Source: Lepidostoma basale (taxonomy: Eukaryota; Arthropoda; Insecta; Trichoptera; Lepidostomatidae). From it: a stretch of DNA of 64,000 bases. Location: positions 277,845 to 341,844 of the forward strand of contig JAHDVF020000730.1 of NCBI GenBank assembly GCA_022606425.2, written 5' to 3'. Of this stretch, positions 19,255 through 29,339 are shown in pieces (within the stretch, counting starts at the first letter, position 1; each line of letters begins with the position of its first letter). The notes under the pieces are model-generated. The model searched no databases. It was not told where the DNA came from and saw only the letters and a program-made list of their open reading frames with translations. A program made the translations under genes and the position numbers.

Positions 19255-19482
19255 GTATTGAGTTTCTTTGGCCACATTGCCAGGAGAGAGCTTCAGTGTT
19301 CCAGGTAAAAAAGGTAGAGGCAGACCTCCTGCGTGGTGGTGTGACCAGATTAATGAGATGACCAGGGGAAACCTCTACTTGGCCGTGTGGACTCCGGAGA
19401 ACAGAGGATTGGAACCGTTTTGTTTCAGCCACAGGCAGTCTCATAGATCACGACCCTCAGTAATGAGGAAATGAAGAAAGAA
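19255..19482 (+). mobile_element. LINE C-terminal fragment (GRGRPP...W..QI type)
   Basis: Encodes FFGHIA, then GKKGRGRPPAWWCDQINEMT and (shifted) ENRGLEPFCFSHRQSH. Resembles the tail of an insect LINE family different from H and L-GTTA; only one copy seen here. Ends in an AAGAAAGAAGATGAAG stretch. Confidence 0.6.
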
Positions 19483-19559
19483 GATGAAGAACTATTGTCA
19501 AGTTTGCTATAACGCGATTTTCGAACTTACATGGTCCATATAGATTTGAAAATGTTTCT

Positions 19560-19825
19560 TCTATTACTATATATATTCGCCTTCACTTTGTATTGTGGAT
19601 TCACGTTTGAACAAATCATAATAAGACTCTTAAGCATTATCAAATGTTTGACATTTAGAAAGACAAAACGTGCCAATTACATAAATTTTAATAAAACTTC
19701 TAGAAAACAGATATTCAAGAAACAATAAATACTTTATTTTTCGATTTGCAGACATGTTTCGATTGTGATCCAATCTATTCGATGTACAAATTTTAACAAT
19801 AAATTGACACAAAATCGTCACTTAT
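19560..19825 (-). repeat. Foldback-type unit with degenerate hammerhead
   Basis: On the minus strand a perfect stem GATTG/CAATC, GAAACATGTC (stem III ACATGT, C at the cleavage position) and TGC match the arm of the foldback at 63595-63799. TTTGTATTGTGGATTC at 19588 is also shared with 63580. The core upstream of stem II is mutated. Confidence 0.5.
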
Positions 19826-19879
19826 ATACTAAAAGGGGGTATAGTATAAGAGAAGGGGTCAATTTAATTTAATTAAAAT

Positions 19880-20395
19880 TCAGACTCAACAAGGCAAGGG
19901 GAGCTTTCACAATGCTTCGCCCTTAATGGCGTTCCAGTATCATTTCGAGAAAGCTCAAGCTCCTAATGTTCAAATCGTTCTGCTGTACGGATGTGAGACT
20001 TGGAAATCTACCGCGGACTTTATTGGAAAACTCCAAGTGTTTATAAATAGGTGCCTTCGCTCAACATTCAAGATCTATTGGCCCCAAATAGTGTCAAATG
20101 CCGTTCTCTGGATCATGGCAGGCGAAAAGCTAATCAGAGAACAAGTCACTAGACGAAAATGGCTGTGGATCGGTCACACTCTGAGACGAAACCCAGCCTG
20201 CATCCGGTCCCCTATGGGTGGAAAGAGGAAGCGAGGCAGACATAGAGCCACCTGGTGAAGAGCCCTGCAGGACGAGGTTAAGACAGCAGGCCCCACTTGG
20301 GATCATGTTAGGCATCAGGCATGCGATATAGTCGGATGAAGAAGTTTCCTTGAGACTCTATGCACCGCGGAGGTATGACAGGACAAGAAGAAGAA
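19880..20395 (+). mobile_element. LINE C, second copy (5'-truncated)
   Basis: Starts AAGGCAAGGGGAGCTTTC and encodes VLLYGCETWKSTADFIGKLQ through RKWLWIGHTLRRNPAC. Deletions of about 18 and 15 bp relative to 10639-11631, and a stop after RHRATW. Ends ATGACAGGACAAGAAGAAGA. Older than the first copy. Confidence 0.85.
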
Positions 20396-20397
20396 AA

Positions 20398-20462
20398 ATA
20401 ATTGAGAATAAGCAGAGTTCAAAACTTGTTCTAAGCGGCGCAGCATAAAGATAAATAAAGTG
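20398..20462 (+). mobile_element. LINE K, short fragment
   Basis: AGAGTTCAAAACTTGTTCTAAG is a diverged copy of the TTCAGAACCTATTCCAAGTG block. Confidence 0.4.
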
Positions 20463-20584
20463 TTTTGAAATACAAAGTGTAATTCTATTTTTAAAAATTT
20501 TAAAATGTTATTCGTAATCAGAATTAGGGAAGCTTTAACACATAATAAGGATATTTCAATAATAATAAAAAATGTAAATCAAAT

Positions 20585-20660
20585 GTTTGTTTTGTTACTC
20601 TGATGAAGCTGCAATTGGAGAAAAACCGATTGGAAGTTTAAAAAAAATGTCTTTAATTAT
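20585..20660 (+). ncRNA. Hammerhead-like motif (degenerate)
   Basis: CTGATGA at 20600-20606, extra A, GCTGC...GGAG partial stem II, AAA, then ACCGAT and TGG. Aligns position by position with the better copy at 10004-10037 but has lost G12 and stem pairing. Confidence 0.4.
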
Positions 20661-20699
20661 GTGACTAAAATTATAAAACACAGCGCCGTTGGAATTGAC

Positions 20700-21530
20700 A
20701 CAAAGTCAGTCAAACTTTCCATTGGAATTGCAAGAGAAAGAAACGAGAAAGCTCTTTTTACGAGACTTGCCATTGAAAAAAAATAGCAAATAAAAAAATG
20801 TGTTTTTTGATATATTTTTAATATGTTAGGTACTCGATATATTTATTTCTTCAAACGAAAAAAAAAGTATATGTGTTGCTGAATTGATAGGTAAATGACG
20901 GATTTCTCGATGAGGATATGCACGCAAGAAGTAAATGAATAATTCTAAATAAACTCGTCCTCGTGATGACCTCCTAAAAATGGAAGGACAGCTGAGAATC
21001 TACCTCATAAGAGGAGCAACGTTTTGGAGAACAGACCACATAAGTCTAAAACAAGATAAAAGATTCGTGGAAGAGCCTCGCTCAAGTAACAAAAGTTCTG
21101 CATTTGACTCGCGAGCCACAGTTTGCGTCCACTGCCCCGTTGGATAAGTATAGCAACACGCATTGCCGCTGCACGTGGGGACCCCAGGAACGAAAACATC
21201 GAATGCGCAATTGGTGTATGAGTTACTTAGTATGAACGTATGGATGTACAAACATACTTACGGATACGCCTGTTTAAGGCAACATTACGAAAGTATAAAC
21301 GTCTATTGTTGTAATAATGTATACTTTTCCGTTTTGTGCGAGGAACGCAGACACCGAACGGCTAACACAGGAAACGCGTCCGCATGACGCCCAAGAAGAT
21401 CTAGCGACTTAATTAAATACACGATTGTGTGAAATAAAAGGCAAGGCATCCATTGAGGCAATATTGAATATTAATGCACCATAGAAACGCATGAATTCAT
21501 CAGACCAACATAAAAATTTCGTGCTAGAAA
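20700..21530. other. No recognisable feature
   Basis: Contains short ORFs on both strands (for example 21000-21251) with no similarity I recognise and no splice context. Probably unique intron. Confidence 0.4.
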
Positions 21531-22030
21531 CAACTAACCATCACGCCGTATCCCCGGAGGGGTAGGTAGAAAGAATTGACCGCCACACTGTTCTGTCGTG
21601 ACATACTTCTCTGGATTCCTCTACATACATACATCTTATCATGTACGCACGTCGATTTCTCGGACTCCTCACGTGACCGACATTCAATATTTGATTTATT
21701 TGATCGTGCCACGTTTTCCTCGGTCTTCCTCTATTTCTAGTTTCATTTACATCGTTAACATATATATTTTTTTACCATTCTTTCTTCATTCATTCTTTCC
21801 ATGTGTCCAAACCATCTTAATGATCCTTTAATTATTTTGTTCAAACACCATCATACGCACCGCATTCACTTCTTATATTTTCATTCGACACTCTATTATA
21901 CACAGAGTATCACACATTCGTCTAAGAGATCTCATTTCTAAGAGATTTGATTTGATTTGATTTCTACTGCATTTATTTTGCTTTCATCCTTCTTTTGCCA
22001 GTTCCATGCTTCGCTTACATACAAATATAA
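21531..22030 (-). mobile_element. L-GTTA LINE, 3' 500 bp
   Basis: Reverse-strand order: tail, CQDR region, GRPRKTW region, WFGH region, SRINAVE region (up to CAGTTCCATGCTTCGCTTAC). An extra block TAAGAGATTTGATTTGATTT at 21941-21965 is absent from the copy at 33570. Confidence 0.85.
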
Positions 22031-22099
22031 TGTAAATATTAAGATATGAAACGCGAATATTGATATATTTAAAATTCTAGATCCGTTTAATGGATTCAA

Positions 22100-22215
22100 T
22101 AAAAAATGTTATCAATGACAATTGTGGAAGTAGTTATGAAAAAACATCGATTTGTTTAATTATTTAAAATGAACTTCCATCAAGAGATTTTAGTTAAATC
22201 ATTTCATTATCTTAT
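22100..22215. repeat. Foldback arm fragment
   Basis: GTGGAAGTAGTTATGAAAAA, ACATCG and AACTTCCATCAAGAGATTTT match the flanks of the foldbacks at 35165-35335 and 58075-58262. Confidence 0.55.
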
Positions 22216-22639
22216 TAAATAACTGTTAATTTTTCTATTTAATTAAGTAGTCGTAATATATGTTATCAACTGATGTAAAGGTTTCGTAAATATTCCACCT
22301 AATTTGAATATATCCAATGAATCCATCCTATTACGCCTCATATTCAAAGATTAAAATTATACACCTCAAACTATGAGGATTCATAACTATCTATAATAGT
22401 ATCATAATGTATGGTATATAATTTCGTGGAATTCCCAAGAATTAAAAGCTGTTTTTCGTACTGGTGTGTGTTTCTTTATTTTTTTAACTTACGAAGGCAT
22501 AATTTGTTAATTCGGGGAACGATGCCAGCTTTAATTATATTTAAAAAATATACACAGTAGGTAACATAATTTTTATAACGACGAAGGCAACTTTTGAAAA
22601 ATTAAAAAAATCAATAAACCAAAACAAAAAAATATCATT
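22216..22639. other. AT-rich, no feature
   Basis: Nothing supported. Confidence 0.4.
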
Positions 22640-22895
22640 TTATTTATTGTTTCTTGAACAATGATGTAAAACTCTATATTATATAATTAATACGAATGAA
22701 AACGTCAGTTTTCTAGAAGTTTTATTATGTTTTATGGGAATGACATGTTTCGCCCTTTTAAGGCATTATGAAATGTAGAATTCATTCAATAGAATTCACA
22801 TTTGATAATGCCTTAGAAGGGCGAAACATGTCATTCCCATAAAATATAATAAAACTTCTATAAAACTGACGATTTCATTTGTATTATTTAAAAAA
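22640..22895. repeat. Foldback element with hammerhead-like arms
   Basis: Near-perfect inverted arms centred near 22788 share AATGAAAACGTCAGTTTTCT, AGAAGTTTTATTATGTTTTA, GGGAATGACATGTTTCGCCC and their complements. The left arm extends further (AACAATGATGTAAAACTC), as does the single unit at 52185-52325. Right-arm motif: TTGATAA (22802-22808), extra T, stem GCCTT/AGGGC with loop AGA, GAA, ACATGT and C (22832). The hammerhead C3 and G8 are both changed, to U and A, keeping a possible pair. Confidence 0.8.
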
Positions 22896-22934
22896 AATCA
22901 TGGTTCACTCCGTTATTCTAGGACTATAAAACCT

Positions 22935-23180
22935 ATGTTTAAAAGACAGAACGGTTAAGAAAGTATACGTTAATGATGTGAATGGAGTATGGAGTCTCGG
23001 AAGACCGAAGAAAACATGGCATGGCCAAATTTTAAATGGAGGCCATTTTGGAAGTCGGTAGAATCGATTTGTGCGTATGACTCGCTGTATGAATGTAGAT
23101 GAAACTAGAGAGGTGTTTCATATCGTGGCGGTTCATTCTCTCTACCTACGAATGGCGAAAACGGCGTGATGTTTTTTTTG
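22935..23180 (+). mobile_element. L-GTTA LINE, 3' end (old)
   Basis: AAACATGGCATGGCCAAATT, TCGGTAGAATCGATTTGTGCG and AACGGCGTGATG identify it; the GTTA tail has decayed. Confidence 0.7.
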
Positions 23181-23264
23181 TTTGTTCGTTCTAATTAATT
23201 TAAAAAACGGTATCAATAATGACGTCACGGTTGATATTTAAAATGCATATTTTTATGCTTTTTT

Positions 23265-23500
23265 ATTGTATACAAAAGGTCATTTGAACCCTGTTATTGT
23301 ATACAATTTGCATTTATTTAAGCTAATATATTGATTCTCATGACTTGTAATTGGTAGCTTATATATTGCCATTTTATTGTCCCGTGAATTCTACATCAGA
23401 CCAAAGGCAGTGTGCAAATCACACTGCCATCGCCGGGAAACGAACCCGGGACCTTCGGTGTGGTAGTCATAGCTCTTGCCTCTCTGCCACGAAGGTCCTC
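23265..23500 (-). repeat. SINE T, full-length copy, tail type 2
   Basis: Minus strand: GACCTTCGTGGCAGAGAGGC (A-box region), CCCGGGTTCG B-box, CAGTGTGA..., then ATAATAGC-type body and the terminus GGGTTCAAATGACCTTTTGT. Matches 53890-54120 in tail type. Confidence 0.85.
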
Positions 23501-23639
23501 GTATTAATCATTAAAATAAATAGGTCGTTGAATGAATCTAATACACAAATAAAACATTTTGTTTGTTTGTCAACAGAGCTAACAGTATGAGATATTTATG
23601 ACATTCATAAGGTCAAACGATGTTTTCGTTAGAAATATT

Positions 23640-23866
23640 CAATAATAAAATAACAATCTACTTTTGGAATTAAAAAATATTGTTTAAACCACTTTTACCA
23701 CATATAACAAAAACTAAACAAAGAAAGACTTATAAAAAACTCATTTAGTTAGAACCTACTTATAACAAATAGCCCAACTTAATTTTGAATTTTTGTATCG
23801 AATTTTAAATGCGCTTTTTATTAGTCTTTCTTTGTTTAGTTTTTCTTATTGTTATTTTGTTATTCC
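23640..23866. repeat. Foldback element
   Basis: Perfect 22-bp inverted arms AAAAACTAAACAAAGAAAGA (from 23710) and TCTTTCTTTGTTTAGTTTTT (to 23850), about 90 bp apart. No hammerhead motif seen. Confidence 0.65.
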
Positions 23867-23929
23867 ACAATTTCATACATAAGAGTTGACATTAGAACTC
23901 TATTCTTTTAATAATTTCAATGGAAAAAT

Positions 23930-24716
23930 GGAGAAATACATCGTAAGAAGGGCTGGTGCTGGGAAAAAAAGAAATGGGGCTTTCGAAATCAACACTGCAA
24001 ATATAAATTTATCTACTGAATCAAAGATGGCAGTACTTATTGAGTTTTAATACCAAACCCTAGTATGGAAGTGAGCTGGCAAAAAAGGATGATAGTATGA
24101 TAAATGCCGTAGAATTGAAATCATTGAGAAGAATATGCAAGAAAACGATGTACGATAGAAAATACGGAATACGGAAGAAATGTAAGATGGTTGCATTATA
24201 AATCATTCCTTGACTATAATGTAAGACTTTATCATAAACCCTAAATCCCCCCTCGCCCTCTTTCGGAGGGACACCGGGCCATACATTTAGCCCCATCAGA
24301 AAACAACTACCAAATCACATCCCAACAATGTTTCCTACAGACGTAAGAGGAATAGCCATAAGAGCTGAACCTCTGTAAGCCAGAAGATCCAAGTCCAAGT
24401 GCATCATAAGTAAAAAAAAAAAAAAGAATGATGGACCCTGAGATAGTTTGGACATTTGGAACGAATGGATGAGGGAAGAAAGGTTGAAAAGTTGCATATA
24501 AGCCATGTGAGAGGAAAGGAAAACCGTGGACGACCATAGAAAGCATGGCATGACCATATTAATAAATTATGGCTACATACTCGTACATGGCCTAAAAATC
24601 GACGAGCGTGCGTATTACGATGTATGAATATGGAGGAACTACGAGGGATGTGTTAGGACAGAGCACAGTGGCGGTCCACTATGTTTACGCCTCCTAACAA
24701 ATGGCGTGATGATAAG
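23930..24716 (+). mobile_element. L-GTTA LINE, split by a J-TCCAAG insertion
   Basis: Left part: GAGAAATACATCGTAAGAAG, GGCTGGTGCTGGGAAAAAAA through the SRINAVE-type block (TAAATGCCGTAGAATTGAAA). Right part from 24400: CATCATAAG, TAGTTTGGACATTTGGAACG through AATGGCGTGATG. Confidence 0.75.
24202..24399 (+). mobile_element. J-TCCAAG LINE, 5'-truncated copy with target-site duplication
   Basis: Contains CCCCCCTCGCCCTCTTTCGG and CTCTGTAAGCCAGAAGATCC and ends AAGTCCAAG. Flanked by TGCATTATAA (24192-24201) and TGCATCATAA (24400-24409), one mismatch. Inserted into the L-GTTA copy. Confidence 0.85.
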
Positions 24717-24719
24717 TTT

Positions 24720-24798
24720 TTTAGTTAATATTTTTTTTTCGATTTGAAATTAAGATGTCTCGCGTATTCTTGATTGCGCATGATATGTGTTTATTAAG
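24720..24798 (+). repeat. Repeat R, copy 1
   Basis: TTTTCGATTTGAAATTAAGA then TGTCTCGCGTATTCTTGATT, GCGCATGATATGTGTTTATT recur almost unchanged at 27343-27421. Unclassified. Confidence 0.65.
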
Positions 24799-25064
24799 TC
24801 GTAAATTACGGAGCGACATTCCAAAACACAGAGCGTTCTTAAAGCGGAGATCTGAGTTCCTGCTTCCCATTGTGAGATGGAGTATGGTCACGAATATGAA
24901 TGAGCCAGCCATCTGACGCTTGCCTATATCTGTCGCCTACCTGACGTCGCATATGCAGGTACTGAAGAAATAATTGTTCGACGCACTTTGAATATTAAAC
25001 CTGTCATTCTGAAGGGAAATTCTCATAGATGGCGTTCGATTAAGTACGTTTTCTTATTATTTTT
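24799..25064. other. No recognisable feature
   Basis: Includes one TCATAGATGGCGTT motif, which also occurs in the Q elements. Confidence 0.35.
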
Positions 25065-25300
25065 TTTATCGTTTCTCTACTGCTGAATGTAGGCGTCTTC
25101 ATACGTTCTCTTATTTTTTCTATCCCGTGTAACTCTCATCCATCTTCTTTCCCTGACTGGAATTAGGCCATCAGCACAACTTCTTTGGGGTTGACCGATG
25201 CTCCTTTTTTCCTCCTACGGTCTCCACGTCAAAACCCTGGGTGCCCATCTCTCTGTTCCCTGTCTGGCAACAAGTCCTGCCCATTTCCATTTTAGTTTGG
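25065..25300 (-). mobile_element. LINE H, C-terminus
   Basis: CTCTACTGCTGAATGTAGGC, GTTGACCGATGCTCC and CCTGCCCATTTCCATTTTAG are the reverse of the C-terminal W..GH...R and ...YIQQW regions. Confidence 0.75.
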
Positions 25301-25314
25301 CAACAAAAACAAAC

Positions 25315-25425
25315 AAACAAACCATCACACCGTTTCCCCGCAGGGGTAGCAGAGAGAATGGACCTCCACACTACTCTATCCTAACACACCTCTCTAGCTT
25401 CCTCCACATTTATTTATACAATGCA
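25315..25425 (-). mobile_element. L-GTTA LINE, 3' end
   Basis: ACCATCACACCGTTTCCCCG then GGTAGCAGAGAGAATGGACC. The tail here is AAACAAACAAACAA in plus orientation rather than TAAC. Confidence 0.75.
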
Positions 25426-25890
25426 ATATAGAGGAGTCTGGTGGTGTCCATTCTTTGGACATGACCGTACCAGTCTCTTTTTCGCTGTCTGCTCCATCTT
25501 ATAATATCCTCAATCTCACATATCTCTCTTATTCTGGTGTTCCTCACACGATCCCTCAGTGTCTTGCCTGCTTTCGTCCTCGGTGTCTTCATTTCGGAAG
25601 TCCTCAAAACTTGTTTGGTCCTTACTGTGTCTGCCCTTGCTTCAACGCCATACGTTATTATTGGTCTTACGCATGCTTTATAGATTCTTATTTTACTCTT
25701 AATGGCCATGTCTTTGTTTTTCCATATTGTGGATTTTAGAGCCCCAGAGATTGCAGCTGCCTTGTTTACTTGGGCTTGTATTTCTTCCCGCAGATCAGCT
25801 CCCCCCACCAGGTCTATGCCTAGATACTTGAAGGTCCTGACCTGTTCTATGTCACCTGTTCTAAAAATAACTATTAATGTTTTAAAATCA
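25426..25890 (-). mobile_element. L-AGA LINE, open C-terminal RT fragment
   Basis: An uninterrupted minus-strand frame (part of 25410-25958): EQVRTFKYLGIDLVGGADLR, EEIQAQVNKAAAISGALKST, KSKIRIYKACVRPIITYGVE, then GKTLRDRVRNTRIREICEIE and DIIRWSRQRKRDWYGHVQRM. It carries the RT thumb and the family C-terminal motif. Both ends truncated. Confidence 0.8.
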
Positions 25891-25924
25891 TTAATGAAAG
25901 GTCGAATAATAACATACAAAATAG

Positions 25925-26185
25925 GGGCAAGAGAACTCCCTTCACTTCCTAATCCCACAGTAAAAGAATCTCAAATTACGACCCAAACATCTCCAGCCGC
26001 CGCAAGGGCCCAAAATCGATTCACACTCCGAAGAAGCTCCACACCTCGAAGAACACTCCTGGCCACACAAATCAAGAACCCGTATAAACCATCAACTCAC
26101 CAAATCACCTTTCCAACAATCAAAAATAAAAGGAATAGCCATAAGAGCTGATTCTTTGTAAGCAAGAAGATCCAAGTCCAAGTAC
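25925..26185 (+). mobile_element. J-TCCAAG LINE, 3' 260 bp
   Basis: AACTCCCTTCACTTCCTAAT, CCAGCCGCCGCAAGGGCCCA and tail AGATCCAAGTCCAAGT. Confidence 0.8.
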
Positions 26186-26789
26186 AAATGTACACTAGTC
26201 ATGCGTGACAGGAACAAGCTCCATCACGTGTAGTATCAACTACTAAATACCATTAGTTTAGTTCTTTGGATCTTGATAAACACATATTACAAACAATGAC
26301 GTCACAAATGGGAATTCGGATAGTGAGGAGTGATTTCGATTTCAAATGATTGCCAATATAATCGATGTAGAATTGCAATGATATAATAAGATTTGTATAA
26401 ATAAAAACACAAAGCGCATTGAAAATGAACTGTATGACATATTCGAGTAGTGTCTCGCCTTAATTCTAAGGAAGTATTCTAAAACAAGGTCGTCTGACGG
26501 CTGGTGTCGGCTGTTCACCTGCTAGTGGCCGCAATGAGTTGGCAGCGTGCTACCGCTGGCGATGCCAATTATGATCGTGCTAATTAATTCGCTTTTCGCG
26601 TTGCTATTATGCTCGATTCGACTACGGGGATCGGGCCTGAAGCAAGTGGCTGAACGATGACACGAAGAAACTGACGCTAAATTGATGTTAAGCAATGCGT
26701 GTTAGAAACATTAATATTGCAGTAAACATAATCAAACGAAAGGCTACGCAATAAAGCGTAATTTGATTTAGCGAACTTATGTAACCTTT
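26186..26789. other. Apparently unique intron sequence
   Basis: No repeat similarity seen; moderately GC-rich around 26480-26660 with no open frame. Confidence 0.4.
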
Positions 26790-26955
26790 TCGTTATGAAT
26801 GTAAGCGAAGCATGGAACTTGCAAAATAAGAATGAAAGTAGAATAAATGCAGTAAAAATGAGATCTTTTAGACGAATGTGTGATAAAGTGTCGAATGAAA
26901 ATATAAGAAGTGAATGCGGTGCGAGTAGAAGTGTTATGAACGAAGTAATGAAAGG
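26790..26955 (+). mobile_element. L-GTTA LINE, middle fragment
   Basis: Encodes SEAWNLQNKNESRINAVKMR and SFRRMCDKVSNENIRSECGA, then stops abruptly at the LINE H junction. Confidence 0.75.
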
Positions 26956-27150
26956 AATAACTGACTCTGTCTCTTAGGCTTATTCCTAACATGGCTCTTT
27001 CCATGTCTCTTTGGGTCACTCATAGTTTCTCGGCACTTTGTTTGGACAATGTAACAGTTTCTAAACCATAAGTACCAACTAGAAGAACGCAGGCTTCAGA
27101 GACTTTTCGTTTCAGGTTGATCGGTATTTTCCGGTTTTTAAGTAATTTCT
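26956..27150 (-). mobile_element. LINE H fragment
   Basis: The minus strand encodes VTQRDMERAMLGISLRDRV and, further upstream, the LLVGTYGLETVT block (cf. VMIYGCETW of the 29340 copy). Confidence 0.75.
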
Positions 27151-27184
27151 TTGATAATTTTTAATTCATTAATCATTTCTAAAT

Positions 27185-27237
27185 TTGTCTAATACGAATG
27201 AAAACGACAGTTTTCTGGAAGTTTTAGAAGGAGTTTT
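27185..27237 (-). repeat. Foldback-unit fragment
   Basis: AATACGAATGAAAACGACAG TTTTCTGGAAG, as in the arms at 22690 and 52240. Confidence 0.5.
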
Positions 27238-27330
27238 AGAAGATGAGAACCCATATTTTTCATATTTCATACCCAATTTAAACATTTATATTTTGTTCTA
27301 CTATACTTTCTAACCGATCGTGAAAATCAG
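27238..27330 (+). mobile_element. L2-like LINE, C-terminal end fragment
   Basis: GAACCCATATTTTTCATATT, TCATACCCAATTTAAAC and TCTAACCGATCGTGAAAATC match the reverse of 3625-3700. Confidence 0.6.
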
Positions 27331-27342
27331 ATGACTAGTTTT

Positions 27343-27421
27343 TTAGTTAATATTTTTTTTTCGATTTGAAATTAAGATGGCTCGCGTGTTCTTGATTGCG
27401 CATGAGATGTGTTTATTAAGT
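27343..27421 (+). repeat. Repeat R, copy 2
   Basis: About 79 bp nearly identical to 24720-24798. Confidence 0.65.
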
Positions 27422-28104
27422 CGAATTGCAGCCTAACTTCAACATGTCGCACTTCCGTAACAGGGTGCGCGCGCAGCTCTCTTTTTTATACTCTACTAAA
27501 CGCGCCAAAAGAAGTAAAAAAAAAGTATTATATATTGTTGACTTGTAGTGATAGGATAAGTCGAGTATTATGTCACAGTTATCGCAATTAGCTATAAGCC
27601 ATTAGCCTCCCGCTTGCCCATGGCTGGGAGAAGTTCACCGCGACCACTGCCTCTGTTGAGGTCATCAAACCACGCTAGTTGTCAGGATCAAGGCCGTTCG
27701 TTGCATGCGCTTGCTTTCTACTTCTAGCGGCCTAGTAGGCGCGCGTCTCCATTACTTGACGTTGCGTAATCGACGGCGCCAGTAGTCGCCACATTCGCAA
27801 CGAAAATAAAACTTAGATGAAAAGTATAAAAGTCGTCTCTTATCACACGTTTTTTGTACACCAGTAAGACGAATGCCAAAAGCTGTTTATTCCATTTCTT
27901 GTTTATTCGTTTATCAAGTTGTTTAATTTGCAAATAAAAGCGATAAACCTTGCCAATTTTTTTAGATAAATAAAATTAAAAAAAAACAATCCACGTGATT
28001 ACAATTATATAAGCCAATTTTTTTTATAAAAATAGCAATTTTCAAATAAAAAAAATACTTTTAATTAATTGATATATTAACATGATTTTCATTTAATAAG
28101 AAGA
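27422..28104. other. No recognisable feature
   Basis: 27430-27780 is less AT-rich (GCGCGCGCAGCTC, GTCGCC) but has no splice-bounded frame that I can support. Confidence 0.4.
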
Positions 28105-28250
28105 CAGTGGTGGTCTAGAAGACATAATATCTGCCATCTGGTCCCAGGGACATGGGTTAAAGCCTGGACATGACTCGATTACTTCTTCATAATAACAAGC
28201 TGTTATTGCTCGGTTTAGAGATTGTACTCATGTAATAAATTTTAATACCT
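28105..28250 (+). repeat. Possible second tRNA-derived SINE
   Basis: AGTGGTGGTCTAGAAGACAT resembles a tRNA A-box region, and GGGTTAAAGCCTGG about 45 bp on resembles a B box (GGTTCRANNCC with changes). A single copy here, so identity rests on box spacing only. Confidence 0.35.
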
Positions 28251-28317
28251 TTGATTAATATCATTGGTGCTATTTTTTTAAAAGAGAAAACAAAATTATT
28301 ATGACATACAACAACAA

Positions 28318-28790
28318 CAACAACAACAACACACCATCACGTCGTTTCTCCGCAGGAATAGGCAGAGATAATAGATCGCCACACTACTCTATACTGACAT
28401 ATCTCTCTAGCTTCCTCCACATTCACAGAACGAGTCATACACGCACGTCGATTCTTCCGACTTCTTACATGACCAACCTTTAAAAATTCATTAATTTGGT
28501 CATGCCATGTTTTCCTCGGTCTGCCTCGACTCCGTACTCCATTTACATCATTAACTTAACTTTCTTAACCATTCTTTCTCAATCCATGCGCTCCATATGT
28601 CCGAACCAACGCAGCGATTCTTTCATAATTTTGTTCATAATAGGTTCTTCCGCTCTACATTATTTTATTATATCAGCATTTGAGATTCGTATATCGTTCT
28701 ACTACACATACGTCTATGGAACCTCATATCTATCGCATTCATTCTGCTCTCATCATTCTTCTGCCAGTTCTATGCTTCTTTTCCATTTAA
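28318..28790 (-). mobile_element. L-GTTA subfamily with GTT tail, 3' end
   Basis: Tail CAACAACAACAACAACAAC in plus orientation followed by ACACCATCACGTCGTTTCTC. Minus-strand body as in other copies through CAGTTCTATGCTTCTTTTCC. The trinucleotide tail and sequence differences mark a distinct subfamily. Confidence 0.75.
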
Positions 28791-28903
28791 GAAGTATTTT
28801 TAAAAACCATTGTTTAAAATTATAGGTTTTCAAAACCCTGTAACACATATGCTAAAATTCATAAATAAATTAATCTGTGGATGAGAATGGAGTGGGGACC
28901 CAC

Positions 28904-29067
28904 CTGTCAGCACGCATCCAACAAGCAGAAACAGGAAGCCGAATATGGGCAGGACTAGTTGGCAGTTGGCCGCCACGGCAACCCCAGCCACCAGCAGTCC
29001 GCCTTCAATCTTCTCCACCCGCAGCCTACCCAGCGGCGGGGAACAAGGCCCGCAGCACGAGCGATCC
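28904..29067 (-). CDS. Membrane-protein gene, exon 3
   Basis: Minus strand, 164 bp between a strong acceptor (gttgttgtttcag) and a consensus donor (ACAG|gtgggt). Phase: the first base completes Arg with exon 2 (AG|G) and the last base joins exon 4 (G|CT, Ala). Reads DRSCCGPCSPPLGRLRVEKI, EGGLLVAGVAVAANCQLVLP, IFGFLFLLVGCVLT. Residues about 112-143 are hydrophobic, containing the first membrane segment; the preceding Cys/Pro/Arg-rich stretch would be cytoplasmic. The splice sites and the open, GC-rich frame make this a confident exon. The product is not recognised. Confidence 0.85.
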
Positions 29068-29139
29068 CTGAAACAACAACAAACAAATTATAGTAGAACA
29101 AAATTAAAATAATAGGCAGAACTCAACGCGACAGAATAA

Positions 29140-29320
29140 GGAACACCGGGATCAGAAAAAAGTGTGATATTCAGGATTTTGTCAGATGGGGGAGACAAAG
29201 GAAAAGGTATTGGAGAAAGCATGTGGAAATAGTGGAAGCCCAAAGAATACTACACCTAGCCTTACATGGCGTACCTTGCTTTGAAAACCCCCCAAAAATG
29301 GGAAGTAAGTCAGAAAATTA
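29140..29320 (+). mobile_element. L-AGA LINE fragment
   Basis: Encodes CDIQDFVRWGRQRKRYWRKH and VEAQRILHLALHGVP, matching the IVRWSRQRRRFWRDHIE block at 35418. Confidence 0.7.
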
Positions 29321-29339
29321 AAATAAATAAAGTTCAAAT

